From positions 1-64,000 of the IMG/VR virus record IMGVR_UViG_3300035698_003810: DNA of 64,000 nt. One strand, 5' to 3'. Numbering within the stretch: the stretch's first letter is position 1; each line of letters opens with the position of its first letter. The translations under genes and the position numbers were made by a program. Below are positions 16,284 through 24,480 of this stretch, piece after piece. The notes below the pieces were generated by a model, which did no database searches, was not told the origin of the DNA, and saw nothing but the letters and a program-made list of their open reading frames with translations. The DNA comes from a virus.

Positions 16284-16982
16284 ATGCCACAAATTCCAGC
16301 AACAGCAGGTGAAAGCGGAGTAGGGTTATTTGGTGCAGGAATGACAAATTTCTATGCTAATAAATCTGTACTACCGTCGTGGAAATTTGTAACATACGTA
16401 ACTACAGATAATGACGTATTTAAAGCAGGAGAAAATGCAGGTAAAACAATTGACCCAAAGGTCAAACTTGCATTTTCTCGTATGCGTTACCATCATGTAG
16501 TTGATGTTTCAATTCCAATGTATACATTTGAAAAAGAAGTAACAAGGTATGGCCCTGTAGCAAAAACATACCCAGTATTAAAACACGATGGATTTTCAAT
16601 TAAAATTACATATGAAGATGACCGGAATGGTTATGTTCTTGGTTTAATACATGAGTTGCAAAAAACAATTGTTCATGAAGATGGGTATTATAAAAAATTG
16701 AATGAAAATAAAGTTGGTGATATAAACATTCATTTATACAATCATTTTGGTATTAATGTAGCACAATGGATAGGGAAGAATGCATATTTTCTTGGTGCAG
16801 AAGACTTGACATTAAGTTATGGAAATGACAGCATAATAAAACATGGTGTTACTTTTGGTTGTGATACAATAACATTTAGAAAAAATATTTCAATACCATC
16901 AAATGTACAAAATGCTATAGGTGTCGGGCTAAGTGTAGCCAACGATGTTGCTGCATTAGCTGTACCACGTTTTGGAAGATAA
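16284..16982 (+). CDS. Second tail-tube-fold protein, 232 aa
   Basis: The central part (HHVVDVSIPMYTFEKEVTRYG around residues 70-90, then TYPVLKHDGFSIKITYEDD) and the C-terminal GAEDLTLSYGNDSIIKHGVT look like the strand pattern of tube-type proteins. T4-like phages use tube-fold relatives (gp54 and gp48) to start the tube on the baseplate. This gene, 14 bases behind the tube gene, could be such an initiator or a second tube subunit. The gene number cannot be fixed by eye. Confidence 0.6.
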   Translation: MPQIPATAGESGVGLFGAGMTNFYANKSVLPSWKFVTYVTTDNDVFKAGENAGKTIDPKVKLAFSRMRYHHVVDVSIPMYTFEKEVTRYGPVAKTYPVLKHDGFSIKITYEDDRNGYVLGLIHELQKTIVHEDGYYKKLNENKVGDINIHLYNHFGINVAQWIGKNAYFLGAEDLTLSYGNDSIIKHGVTFGCDTITFRKNISIPSNVQNAIGVGLSVANDVAALAVPRFGR

Positions 16983-16993
16983 AAAATACATTA

Positions 16994-17001
16994 TATAAAT
17001 A
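16994..17001 (+). promoter_or_regulatory. T4-type late promoter element TATAAATA
   Basis: Exact octamer 39 bases before the next ATG in the 58-base gap; likely promoter of the hub/tape-measure operon. Confidence 0.68.
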
Positions 17002-17040
17002 TTTATGATAATGTTGAATTAATTTTATAAAGGAGATTTT

Positions 17041-17973
17041 ATGAATATGAGTACGTTACCAGAAAATGGTAATCTTGAAGATGCTGTAAATAAAAATGTA
17101 GACCCTGATGGACAAAAGGTTCTAAAAATGATGGCTCGGATGCAACAGGAAGCTGAACAGAATGTTGATAAACCAGAGTTTAACTCAGCGGTTAATTCTC
17201 CACAGACGATGCATCAAAATAGAAAAGTTGACAATGCAAATTATTGGGAAATAAAAGGATTGCCATCAGGCGGTAGATTGTATCCACCAAATACGTTGAT
17301 TGAAGCGAGACCATTAAAAGTTATTGAAGTAAAAAAATTAGCATCTATCAATGAGACAAATGCTGATTATGTTATTAATGATATAATTAGAAGATGTGTT
17401 AGAGTCAGTGGTGGTATTACAGATGTTGGTGATATTTTATTAGCAGACAAGTTGTTTATTGTTTTCTGGTTGAGAGGTACAACATATAGAGACAGTTCAT
17501 ATATAGTTGATTTTCCATGTCCTAAATGTGAAAAAAACTCAAAGTACCATTTTCAAATTAAAAATTTGGATGTTAGTTATCTTAAAGATGATTATGACCC
17601 TGAAAAATTAATTGAATTAGAAAGTGGTGATGCAATTAAATTAAGATTTTTGAAAATTACAGATGAATTTGAAATTGAAAGATTTGTAGAAATTAATCAA
17701 AAACTGTTGGGTGAAATTGATACTGAATTATTAGCATTGGCATGTATGATTGTTAGCATTAATGGTAATACGGTATCAACATTAGCAGAAAAATATAATT
17801 ACGTATTGGAATTTTCACCAAGGGATTTGTCATACGTGACAACATATCTTGATGAGTATGGAATTGGAATTGAATCAAACATGAATATCGAATGCACTGA
17901 GTGCGGAGGTGTAGTCCCAATGGGCGTAACGTTTCGTGCCGACTTCTTTCTTCCCAAATGTTCCATTAGATGA
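17041..17973 (+). CDS. Baseplate hub / tail assembly protein with zinc ribbon, 310 aa
   Basis: The pattern LPSGGRLYPPNTLIEARPLK, then a helical region with VSGGITDVGDILLADKL, FWLRGTTYRDSSY and FPCPKCEKNS, is that of the gp26-type baseplate hub proteins of T4-like phages. Four cysteines (C160, C163, C285, C288) can form one zinc ribbon. The frame ends at TGA 17971, but a second frame (+1) continues for 75 more residues across the overlap, with the slippery-looking TTC TTT C at 17944-17950; see the next entry. It lies one gene upstream of the tape-measure-like gene, the usual slot of tail assembly chaperones. Confidence 0.72.
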   Translation: MNMSTLPENGNLEDAVNKNVDPDGQKVLKMMARMQQEAEQNVDKPEFNSAVNSPQTMHQNRKVDNANYWEIKGLPSGGRLYPPNTLIEARPLKVIEVKKLASINETNADYVINDIIRRCVRVSGGITDVGDILLADKLFIVFWLRGTTYRDSSYIVDFPCPKCEKNSKYHFQIKNLDVSYLKDDYDPEKLIELESGDAIKLRFLKITDEFEIERFVEINQKLLGEIDTELLALACMIVSINGNTVSTLAEKYNYVLEFSPRDLSYVTTYLDEYGIGIESNMNIECTECGGVVPMGVTFRADFFLPKCSIR

Positions 17974-18178
17974 GTTGTGGGAAATCGAATTCCAACTCAA
18001 TATTAATTTCAAATCGTTTGCAAATTACAACAATTTGGAATACTTTGAATTAATATGGCATTATGAGCGATTAGTCGAGTTCCGTAAAAAGGAAAATGAA
18101 CAGACGAGAAACTCCGAAGGTAGAATGTCTCTTAGTAATTTAAGTTCGGGTGTATTCCAAGATATGAATAAAAAATAA
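17936..18178 (+). CDS. Possible +1 frameshift extension of the hub/assembly protein, or small separate gene (80 aa)
   Basis: The open frame overlaps the previous gene by 38 bases in the +1 phase. As a stand-alone gene it would start at GTG 17936, with no ribosome binding site within 20 bases. A +1 slip of tRNA-Phe from UUU (17947-17949) to UUC (17948-17950) would join RADFF to FPNVPLDELWEIEF and give a protein of about 378 residues. The helical C-terminal part (FELIWHYERLVEFRKKENEQ) resembles the small helical ends of tail assembly chaperones. It could also be translated separately by coupling. Confidence 0.55.
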   Translation: MPTSFFPNVPLDELWEIEFQLNINFKSFANYNNLEYFELIWHYERLVEFRKKENEQTRNSEGRMSLSNLSSGVFQDMNKK

Positions 18179-18199
18179 GAGTAGGAGTATATTTTACTT

Positions 18200-20251
18200 A
18201 TGCCAGAAAATAAACCAAGAGAAAACGACTTCTTAAAACAAAATCAGGCTGCTCAATTTGTAAAGAGCAGTACTGATATGATTCAAAGAAAAATAGGCGG
18301 TGTTTTTAATAACACAGCAAAAGCGTTTAGTGAAAGTGCGGGTATTCAATTAGAAAATTCGAACACATTAAAACGTATTGACACATCTTTATCTACACTC
18401 AATAAAACATTATTTGAGCAACAAAAGTTATTATCAAAAAGTAATGCTGAAACATTACGTTTACACACAAAAACTACACAATTCATAAAAGAATCATCAA
18501 CTCAAAAATATCAGAAAGCAACAACTGCTACAGATTTTGTTAGAAGACAAGACCCTAATGAAGGAATGAGAGAAAACATTCTTGATATGGAAAATTTACT
18601 TAGAGATATTAAAGAAGGCGACAAAGAAGAAAGACGTAAGAAGGGTGGCCTTATGGGTTTACTTGGTGGTATTGGTACGGCTTTTGCCGGTGCTGGTCTT
18701 ATGGGATATTTAATGACAGGTAAAAAAGAATTCCTATTTAGTATGGTTAAGGGGTTTACAAAATATATTGGTAAAGGGTTAACTGGTTTATTTAAAATAG
18801 GAAAGATAGGTAATAGTCTTAAAAGTTTTTTGAATGTTGGTAAAGTATTTAAACAAGTGGGTACAATGTTCAAATCGATTGGTACGATAACTAAATCGAT
18901 TGGTAAAATATTTGGAAAGGGATTTGGTAAGAGTGTTGGGAAAGGTGCTGTTAAAGGTTTAGGTAAATCTGGTGGAAAAGCATTCCTGAAAAAAATTCCT
19001 GTTGTTGGTGGCCTGATGGGATTATTTTTTGGTATACAACGATTCCGAAAAGGTGATTGGGTTGGTGGATTAATGGAAGTTGCTTCTGGTATTGCGTCAA
19101 TTGTTCCGGGTGTTGGTACTGCATTGTCAATTGGTATTGATGCTCTATTATTGTTTAGAGATTTTAAAGGTGTTGATGTTGGTAAGGGTAGCATGAATCA
19201 AAAAGTAGGAACTGGTTTAAAGACAGCATTATCACTTAGAAACCTTCCGGGTATTGGTGCGGTAATTAGATTGAAAGAAGGGATGGATGCATGGAAATCT
19301 GGAAATAAGATGGATGCACTTAAATCTATTGGTGGTGCAGTTGCATCTATGTTTCCAATGGGTGGACAATTATTTGATAATGCAGGAGAAATTTTTTCTG
19401 CGTTCAAAGATGGTGGATTCAAGAGTGGAATGAAGAGTGTGCTTGGTTCTATTACAGGAGGCTCAGAGACACCCCATAAAGACGGTGGAGGATATTCTCG
19501 TGCGAGAGCAAGAACAACACCGGGTAAAAATGCTTTTGGGTATCTAATGGGCTTCTCAGATAAAATGAAAGCACCACATATGAAAGATGATGGATTTTCA
19601 CCAACAAGTTCAATTTCAGACTTATTGAAAGGACATAAACAAGGCCATTATGATGGTATTAGTTTGTATAGACCTTGGAGTCCAGATTTTGAAGGTATAC
19701 AGCCAGACATGAAACTTAATTTTACAAACATGGCTAAAGATTATTATGATGCTACTGGAAAAAATATTCAAGTTAATTCAGCAAAACGTAATGGTGTGGG
19801 TGATTCAGTTCATGATTATGGATTTGCTATTGATGTAAATTCGTCTGATGCAAATAAACTTGAGAGTATGGGGTTGTTACAAAGTTATGGTTTTCACAGA
19901 CCACTAATTAACTGGTGGAAGAAAAAAGAACCTTGGCATATAGAACCTTATCCGGGTGAATCATATGGCCCAAGGGATACAATTAATAATGAGTTCAGAG
20001 TTGGTACTTTACAGGGTAAGAGAAAATATATACAACCGCAACAAGGTGCTCCGGCTGGTGGTGGTTTTGATTTTAATACACCACAAGGGCATATAGAAAG
20101 TAAATTTGCTTCAGACAAACCAATGCAAGTTGTGTTGGCTGGTGATGATATTGACAGATTGGCACAAGCGTTTGGTAGACAATTAGAAAAGAATAATCAG
20201 AGACAAGCACCATCAGCTTCTTCACAAGTGGTGTCTGGAAGAAAATTTTAA
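18200..20251 (+). CDS. Tape-measure-like tail protein with C-terminal M15 peptidase domain, 683 aa
   Basis: Three parts are visible. Residues 1-145 are helical and polar with coiled-coil character. Residues about 150-420 are Gly-rich and amphipathic/hydrophobic (MGLLGGIGTAFAGAGLMGYL, repeated GxGKxxGK segments), typical of tape measures that must reach the host membrane. Residues about 480-620 contain an M15 (D-Ala-D-Ala carboxypeptidase type) signature, SVHDYGFAIDVNSS with zinc ligands His538 and Asp545, and PWHIEPYPG with His580. A peptidoglycan-cutting domain on a tape measure would open the wall during DNA entry. T4 instead carries a lysozyme on gp5, which this phage's spike lacks. Confidence 0.75.
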   Translation: MPENKPRENDFLKQNQAAQFVKSSTDMIQRKIGGVFNNTAKAFSESAGIQLENSNTLKRIDTSLSTLNKTLFEQQKLLSKSNAETLRLHTKTTQFIKESSTQKYQKATTATDFVRRQDPNEGMRENILDMENLLRDIKEGDKEERRKKGGLMGLLGGIGTAFAGAGLMGYLMTGKKEFLFSMVKGFTKYIGKGLTGLFKIGKIGNSLKSFLNVGKVFKQVGTMFKSIGTITKSIGKIFGKGFGKSVGKGAVKGLGKSGGKAFLKKIPVVGGLMGLFFGIQRFRKGDWVGGLMEVASGIASIVPGVGTALSIGIDALLLFRDFKGVDVGKGSMNQKVGTGLKTALSLRNLPGIGAVIRLKEGMDAWKSGNKMDALKSIGGAVASMFPMGGQLFDNAGEIFSAFKDGGFKSGMKSVLGSITGGSETPHKDGGGYSRARARTTPGKNAFGYLMGFSDKMKAPHMKDDGFSPTSSISDLLKGHKQGHYDGISLYRPWSPDFEGIQPDMKLNFTNMAKDYYDATGKNIQVNSAKRNGVGDSVHDYGFAIDVNSSDANKLESMGLLQSYGFHRPLINWWKKKEPWHIEPYPGESYGPRDTINNEFRVGTLQGKRKYIQPQQGAPAGGGFDFNTPQGHIESKFASDKPMQVVLAGDDIDRLAQAFGRQLEKNNQRQAPSASSQVVSGRKF

Positions 20252-20265
20252 AAAGGAAGTAAACA

Positions 20266-21243
20266 ATGCCTTTCGAAGAAATTACATTATTTAATCCACA
20301 GTCATGGCAAGGTGCAGGATTAACAAAAGAGAATGAAGAAAGTGAATCTAAATTTGCTAAAGGTCATAGTGTAATAAAAATTACACCAAACCATTATTTT
20401 TATGCAAGAAATAGAAATGATTTAGTGCCGGTGATTGGTGTTACAACAGAGGGAGTTTCTATTGGTATTGAAAGTGAATGGAATGCTTTAGATTGGCCTT
20501 CTGTTCCCGCTATTGTAGGTAGAGGTGCGTTGTTGGCTGGTGGTGGTGCATTGGGTTCTGTTTATATGTCAAAGAAATTATGGCACAAAAATGGTTATCT
20601 TAGAATGGCTCCGAAATTTAGAATTGTTGATTGGGATGGTACTGGTAAACCAATTTTCGCAGCATATCAACTTGCTAAGTTTGCTCTTCCGGGAAAACAA
20701 AATGCATGGGGTGAATCACTTGAAAAGGGTAAATATGGTGAAAAAGCTGCAACTGGTGGCGGTGAAAAGTTGGCATTAGCAACACAAGAAAAAATGAAAA
20801 AATTAAATAATGGTTTGAAGAATATAACAGAAGGTGGGATGTTTGAAAGCGTTGCTGGATTGCTTGGTAACAGTGTTGAGTCGCTTACAAGGGCTGTAAC
20901 TAATCGTGCAAGTACAGTCAACACAAATGTAATTGAAGATGCGCATGATTATATAACATTAAAAAATGCACCACCTCCAGTGATGATTCAAATTGGTCAA
21001 TTTTTTTATCATCCTGATATGATTATTACAAATGTTAATTTTGATTTCTCATTGGACATGAGTGAAATGGGGCCGTTGTATGTTGACATTACTTTGGAGT
21101 TGTCATCACGAAAAATAATGAGTGGTATTGATGATATTGGATTTACACAAAAGACAGGTTTTAGTAGAGGTACAATTGATAATACACCACAAATAGGGGA
21201 ACTAAATCAAGAGCAATTACAAACTATAGCAGGTGTGGGATAG
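20266..21243 (+). CDS. Baseplate/tail-tube junction protein, 325 aa
   Basis: N-terminal half contains KGHSVIKITPNHYFYARNRN and a Gly-rich stretch RGALLAGGGALGSVYMSKK near 86-104. The C-terminal third, PPPVMIQIGQFFYHPDMIIT then a strand pair and GPLYVDITLELSSRKIM, is a pattern seen in tail-tube cap or hub proteins of contractile phages. T4 gp48 is a candidate equivalent. The position between the tape measure and the gp53-like and hub genes supports a role in the baseplate centre, but the T4 number is a guess. Confidence 0.6.
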   Translation: MPFEEITLFNPQSWQGAGLTKENEESESKFAKGHSVIKITPNHYFYARNRNDLVPVIGVTTEGVSIGIESEWNALDWPSVPAIVGRGALLAGGGALGSVYMSKKLWHKNGYLRMAPKFRIVDWDGTGKPIFAAYQLAKFALPGKQNAWGESLEKGKYGEKAATGGGEKLALATQEKMKKLNNGLKNITEGGMFESVAGLLGNSVESLTRAVTNRASTVNTNVIEDAHDYITLKNAPPPVMIQIGQFFYHPDMIITNVNFDFSLDMSEMGPLYVDITLELSSRKIMSGIDDIGFTQKTGFSRGTIDNTPQIGELNQEQLQTIAGVG

Positions 21244-21252
21244 GAATAAATT

Positions 21253-21588
21253 ATGATTAATAAATATAGTAGACAGAACTTTGTGCCGACGGTATCAGCC
21301 GGAGATTATTTAGAAAAGGATTTAATTCTTAACAATTGGGATTTGTTTGAAATAAACAGACCAATTAGATTTGATACTATACACAGACAAGATTTACAAA
21401 GACCAGATTTATTATCATTGAGAGTGTATTCAAAAATGAGTTATTTCTGGATATTGCTTAAAGTAAATATGATTGACAGTGTGTGGAATGATATGGAAAT
21501 TGGTCAAGATATAATAGTACCAGATGTTGAAGATATTGTTGATTTTGTTTTGGCTGTTAAAAAAAGAATAAGAGCTTTAAATACATAA
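21253..21588 (+). CDS. 53: Baseplate wedge protein with LysM-like tail domain (gp53-like), 111 aa
   Basis: The motif RPDLLSLRVYSKMSYFWILL followed by NMIDSVWNDMEIGQDIIVPD matches the N-terminal half of the gp53 wedge family (W-x-I-L...N-x-I-D...G-x-x-L-x-I-P). LysM-like tail proteins (gpX type) share the same ending. T4 gp53 is 196 residues, so this is a short version lacking the C-terminal part. Ten bases separate it from both neighbours in the hub cluster. Confidence 0.72.
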   Translation: MINKYSRQNFVPTVSAGDYLEKDLILNNWDLFEINRPIRFDTIHRQDLQRPDLLSLRVYSKMSYFWILLKVNMIDSVWNDMEIGQDIIVPDVEDIVDFVLAVKKRIRALNT

Positions 21589-21598
21589 GGGATAATAT

Positions 21599-22813
21599 AT
21601 GTCAATACCAGCACAACATTTTTATTTAAGTTTACGATTGAAAAACAAAAGCTCAGTAAACACCGGAGTTACTGATATAATTATACCTCGTGAAAATATA
21701 GAATCGTTGACAATAACAGAAGACATTCTTTCAGTATTGCCAAAGATTGAATGTGTTATGCATGATGTTGGTAGTTTTGTTGATAGATATGTATTTCTTG
21801 ATGATGATATTGTTAGTGTTATTATATCTCAAGATGAGGAAATTGAACCAACAATCGATATGGAATTTGTAGTTAGTGATTATGTTTTTGAATCAGATAA
21901 TCAAACAAATAATTCTAATACAGTTAAATTCATTGGGTATATGTCGGCAAAACAATTATTTGTTCCATATAGAAATAGAAGTTTCAATGATAATAGTGAA
22001 GATATATTAAAAAAAATTGCAAAAGAAACTGAAATTAAATTTGACAATCCTCATAATATTACTCCGAGTGATAAAATGATATGGTATCAAAATCAGAACA
22101 ATTATAATTTTATAAAACATATGTTGAAACGAGGATTTATTGCAGATGATGCCTTGTTCTTTTATGCAAACACTAAAAATAAATTTGTATATACATCACT
22201 AAAAGTAGAGATGGAAAAGGAACTTAATTTTAAAGCAACATACAATTCGAATCGTGTTTATAATTATTTATTATTAAGTGATGAGAATGATAAAATGTTT
22301 TTTAATTCTTATGATGTTATGAACTTGACAGGTGTATTTAATAAGATGAGTAATTATTCTGCAACATTTGGATACTATAATTTGAAGGGTAAGTACATCG
22401 GTGGTACGGTGGATAAAATTACTAAGATGACAGATTTGTATAATAAAAGTAAAGACTATGATGGCAAACCATCAATATTTTGTAATGTAGGAATGTTTGG
22501 AAATAATAATGTCTTTGAAGAATTCCCAAGGGGTATTGTTCAGAATATGTTTATGAAATATAATTTATTCACAACAACACTTCTTCTAAATATTAATTCA
22601 ATGACTAATGTAAAATTGTTTGATAAAGTCAATGTTGGTATTCCAGAAATTCTTGACGATAAGGAATCATTCAATGAGGCATATTCTGGAAATTATCTTG
22701 TCGGAGCAATAACTCATAACATAACACAAGATGGTGTTTATCAAAAGAAAACATTGTTATGTAGAAATGGAATAAATAAATCAGATGATTTGAAAGATTA
22801 TAATGTTAATTAG
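21599..22813 (+). CDS. Baseplate hub protein (gp27/gpD-like), 404 aa
   Basis: The fold pattern is that of gp27/VgrG N-terminal hubs: a first barrel with ITEDILSVLPKIECVMHDVG, a helix SEDILKKIAKETEIKFDNPH (the conserved 'lL..ia.e.gi' element), KMIWYQNQNNYNFIKHMLKR leading to FIADDALFFYANTKNK, and a second barrel near residues 320-390 with LFDKVNVGIPEI and a final NYLVGAITHNITQDGVYQKK. Length is close to T4 gp27 (391). It precedes the spike gene by eight bases, as 27 and 5 work together in the cell-puncturing device. Confidence 0.78.
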   Translation: MSIPAQHFYLSLRLKNKSSVNTGVTDIIIPRENIESLTITEDILSVLPKIECVMHDVGSFVDRYVFLDDDIVSVIISQDEEIEPTIDMEFVVSDYVFESDNQTNNSNTVKFIGYMSAKQLFVPYRNRSFNDNSEDILKKIAKETEIKFDNPHNITPSDKMIWYQNQNNYNFIKHMLKRGFIADDALFFYANTKNKFVYTSLKVEMEKELNFKATYNSNRVYNYLLLSDENDKMFFNSYDVMNLTGVFNKMSNYSATFGYYNLKGKYIGGTVDKITKMTDLYNKSKDYDGKPSIFCNVGMFGNNNVFEEFPRGIVQNMFMKYNLFTTTLLLNINSMTNVKLFDKVNVGIPEILDDKESFNEAYSGNYLVGAITHNITQDGVYQKKTLLCRNGINKSDDLKDYNVN

Positions 22814-22821
22814 GAGATGGT

Positions 22822-23538
22822 ATGCATAAAAATAATGAAAGTATAAAAGCAATGTTGTCACAAGATATTACTGATTCATTAAATGATTTTTTAAATGATG
22901 ATGAGTATGAAGGTAAATATGAAGGGAATTTTACTGGAATTATTGTTGACAATAAAGACCCGGACAAAGTTGGAAAATGTAAAATAAGAGTGTTTGGTGT
23001 TCATGGTGATGACATTCAGGATAAGGATTTGCCGTGGGCATTTCCAGATTTTAATTTCAGGGGTGGGTTGAAAGGTTCATTCATTGTTCCTCCGGTTGAC
23101 TGTTTTGTCAATGTATATTTTGAACGTGGTGAAATTTATATTCCAAGATACTCAAATAAAGTTATTGATGAAAATAGTTTACCAACTAATAAAGATACTG
23201 ATTATCCTGACAACATGGTGTTCTTTGAAACTGACAACGGTGATAAGTTTGAGATTAACAGAAAGAAAAAGACAACAATGTTTGAACATGCAAGTGGAAC
23301 AAAGATTACACATACAATGAAGGAAACTGAATTTGAACATCATTCAGGTGCAAAGATTACAATTGATACTTTGGGGAATGTGACAATAGATTCTCCTTTG
23401 ACAATAAAAACAAAACATGGTTTATTTTTAGAAGACACTGGAAGTACTGTAGTGCCAACTGGTTTGGGGCCATATTGCGCTCTTCCTGTTTGTGCAGTAA
23501 CAGGTGTCACACAAACCGGAAACCGATGTACTCCATAA
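22822..23538 (+). CDS. 5: Baseplate spike (gp5-like, OB-fold plus beta-helix, no lysozyme), 238 aa
   Basis: Residues about 35-110 form the OB-fold of gp5/gpV spikes (FTGIIVDNKDPDKVGKCKIR, then VFGVHGDD, and LPWAFPDFNF). Residues about 130-210 are a short triple-helix repeat region (GDKFEINRKKKTTMFEHASG, TKITHTMKETEFEHHSGAKI, TIDTLGNVTIDSPLTI). There is no gp5 lysozyme domain. The C-terminus is cysteine-rich (GPYCALPVCAVTGVTQTGNR) and may fold against a tip protein or bind a metal. Follows the hub gene by eight bases. Confidence 0.85.
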   Translation: MHKNNESIKAMLSQDITDSLNDFLNDDEYEGKYEGNFTGIIVDNKDPDKVGKCKIRVFGVHGDDIQDKDLPWAFPDFNFRGGLKGSFIVPPVDCFVNVYFERGEIYIPRYSNKVIDENSLPTNKDTDYPDNMVFFETDNGDKFEINRKKKTTMFEHASGTKITHTMKETEFEHHSGAKITIDTLGNVTIDSPLTIKTKHGLFLEDTGSTVVPTGLGPYCALPVCAVTGVTQTGNRCTP

Positions 23539-23551
23539 AAGGATTTGAATA

Positions 23552-24046
23552 ATGGCAATTAAAAGTAATACAGACGGGTTGAAAACAAAAATTGTTAATG
23601 CATTAAAAAAAGCAAAAATTAATGTACCAGTTAGTGCCGACCCTGATACAGGTAAAGTTAAGTATGATGATGTTCCTTTTATCAGTACGAAAAAAGAAGG
23701 GAAGGTTGTAAATATTAAAGATGCAACTAAACCATTATATGGTGAAAATTATTCATTAGATAAAGAAACTGGCATAGAGAAGATTGCAGAAGCAATTGCT
23801 AATGAGGTATTGAGTTATATTGCCGAACATGCAGAGGTCAATATGAAAGAAAGAATGGATGCTCTTGAGAGTGATTATAATGCCCTTATAATTTCTTTAC
23901 AAAGTGGTGGGGCAAGTTTGTCTGTTGCACCACTCACACCTGTTGGTGCTGTTTTAACGGCTGCTGCCAGTGCAGGTGGGACTCCGGCAAGGGTTGGTAT
24001 ATCAAATACACTTAAAGCAACAAATGAAATAACTGACATAGGATAA
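23552..24046 (+). CDS. Hypothetical baseplate-associated protein, 164 aa
   Basis: Starts 13 bases after the spike gene. Residues 1-75 resemble an extended, charged segment with a KPLYGENYSLDKETGIEKIA helix start; 80-115 is helical; 120-150 is Ala/Gly/Pro-rich and hydrophobic (SLSVAPLTPVGAVLTAAASA). Position suggests a spike or wedge partner. I do not recognise the family. Confidence 0.55.
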   Translation: MAIKSNTDGLKTKIVNALKKAKINVPVSADPDTGKVKYDDVPFISTKKEGKVVNIKDATKPLYGENYSLDKETGIEKIAEAIANEVLSYIAEHAEVNMKERMDALESDYNALIISLQSGGASLSVAPLTPVGAVLTAAASAGGTPARVGISNTLKATNEITDIG

Positions 24047-24050
24047 TTTA

Positions 24051-24058
24051 TATAAATA
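24051..24058 (+). promoter_or_regulatory. T4-type late promoter element TATAAATA
   Basis: Exact octamer four bases after the preceding stop and 17 bases before the gp25 ATG. Likely promoter for the wedge and fibre operon that extends to 37674. Confidence 0.65.
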
Positions 24059-24075
24059 TACATAAAGGTGTTGTT

Positions 24076-24468
24076 ATGAATTTCGAAAAAATTAAAAAGT
24101 ATGCTGATGATTGGGCTTATGATTTAGAAATCCAATTAAGAAAGAGTGGTGAAATAAAAAATGTTAATGTTATCAACCAAAGTATTGAGTTGATATTAAT
24201 GACATTACCGGGTGAACGATTATTTAATCCATCATTTGGTTCTTATTTTCAATTAAGACTTTTTGATGTGATAACTGAGGATTTTCTGGAAAAATTAATT
24301 GATGATACTGTTGTTGCTATACAGAGATGGGAAGATAGAATAACAATCATAGAACCGGAAGTTAGATTACGGGTTTCTCCTGATGCTAACCAAGCATACA
24401 TTTCTATACCATATGTTATCAAAGAAAGACAACTGAAGGCTTCTTTTCAAAGAAAAATTACACAATAA
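24076..24468 (+). CDS. 25: Baseplate wedge protein gp25-like, 130 aa
   Basis: Shows the gp25/lysozyme-like wedge signature: VNVINQSIELILMTLPGERL followed by NPSFGSYFQLRLFD, then a helix FLEKLIDDTVVAIQRWEDRI and the strand pair EPEVRLRVSPDANQAYISIP. Length matches T4 gp25 (132). This protein clamps the wedge and starts sheath assembly. Directly upstream of gp6-like, as in nearly all contractile systems. Confidence 0.92.
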   Translation: MNFEKIKKYADDWAYDLEIQLRKSGEIKNVNVINQSIELILMTLPGERLFNPSFGSYFQLRLFDVITEDFLEKLIDDTVVAIQRWEDRITIIEPEVRLRVSPDANQAYISIPYVIKERQLKASFQRKITQ

Positions 24469-24480
24469 GGGATTGATATA

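Noticed and set aside
18200-20251. The tape-measure-like protein as a simple endolysin
   Set aside because: The long Gly-rich hydrophobic region, its size and its place next to hub genes fit a structural protein; the peptidase is only its C-terminal part.
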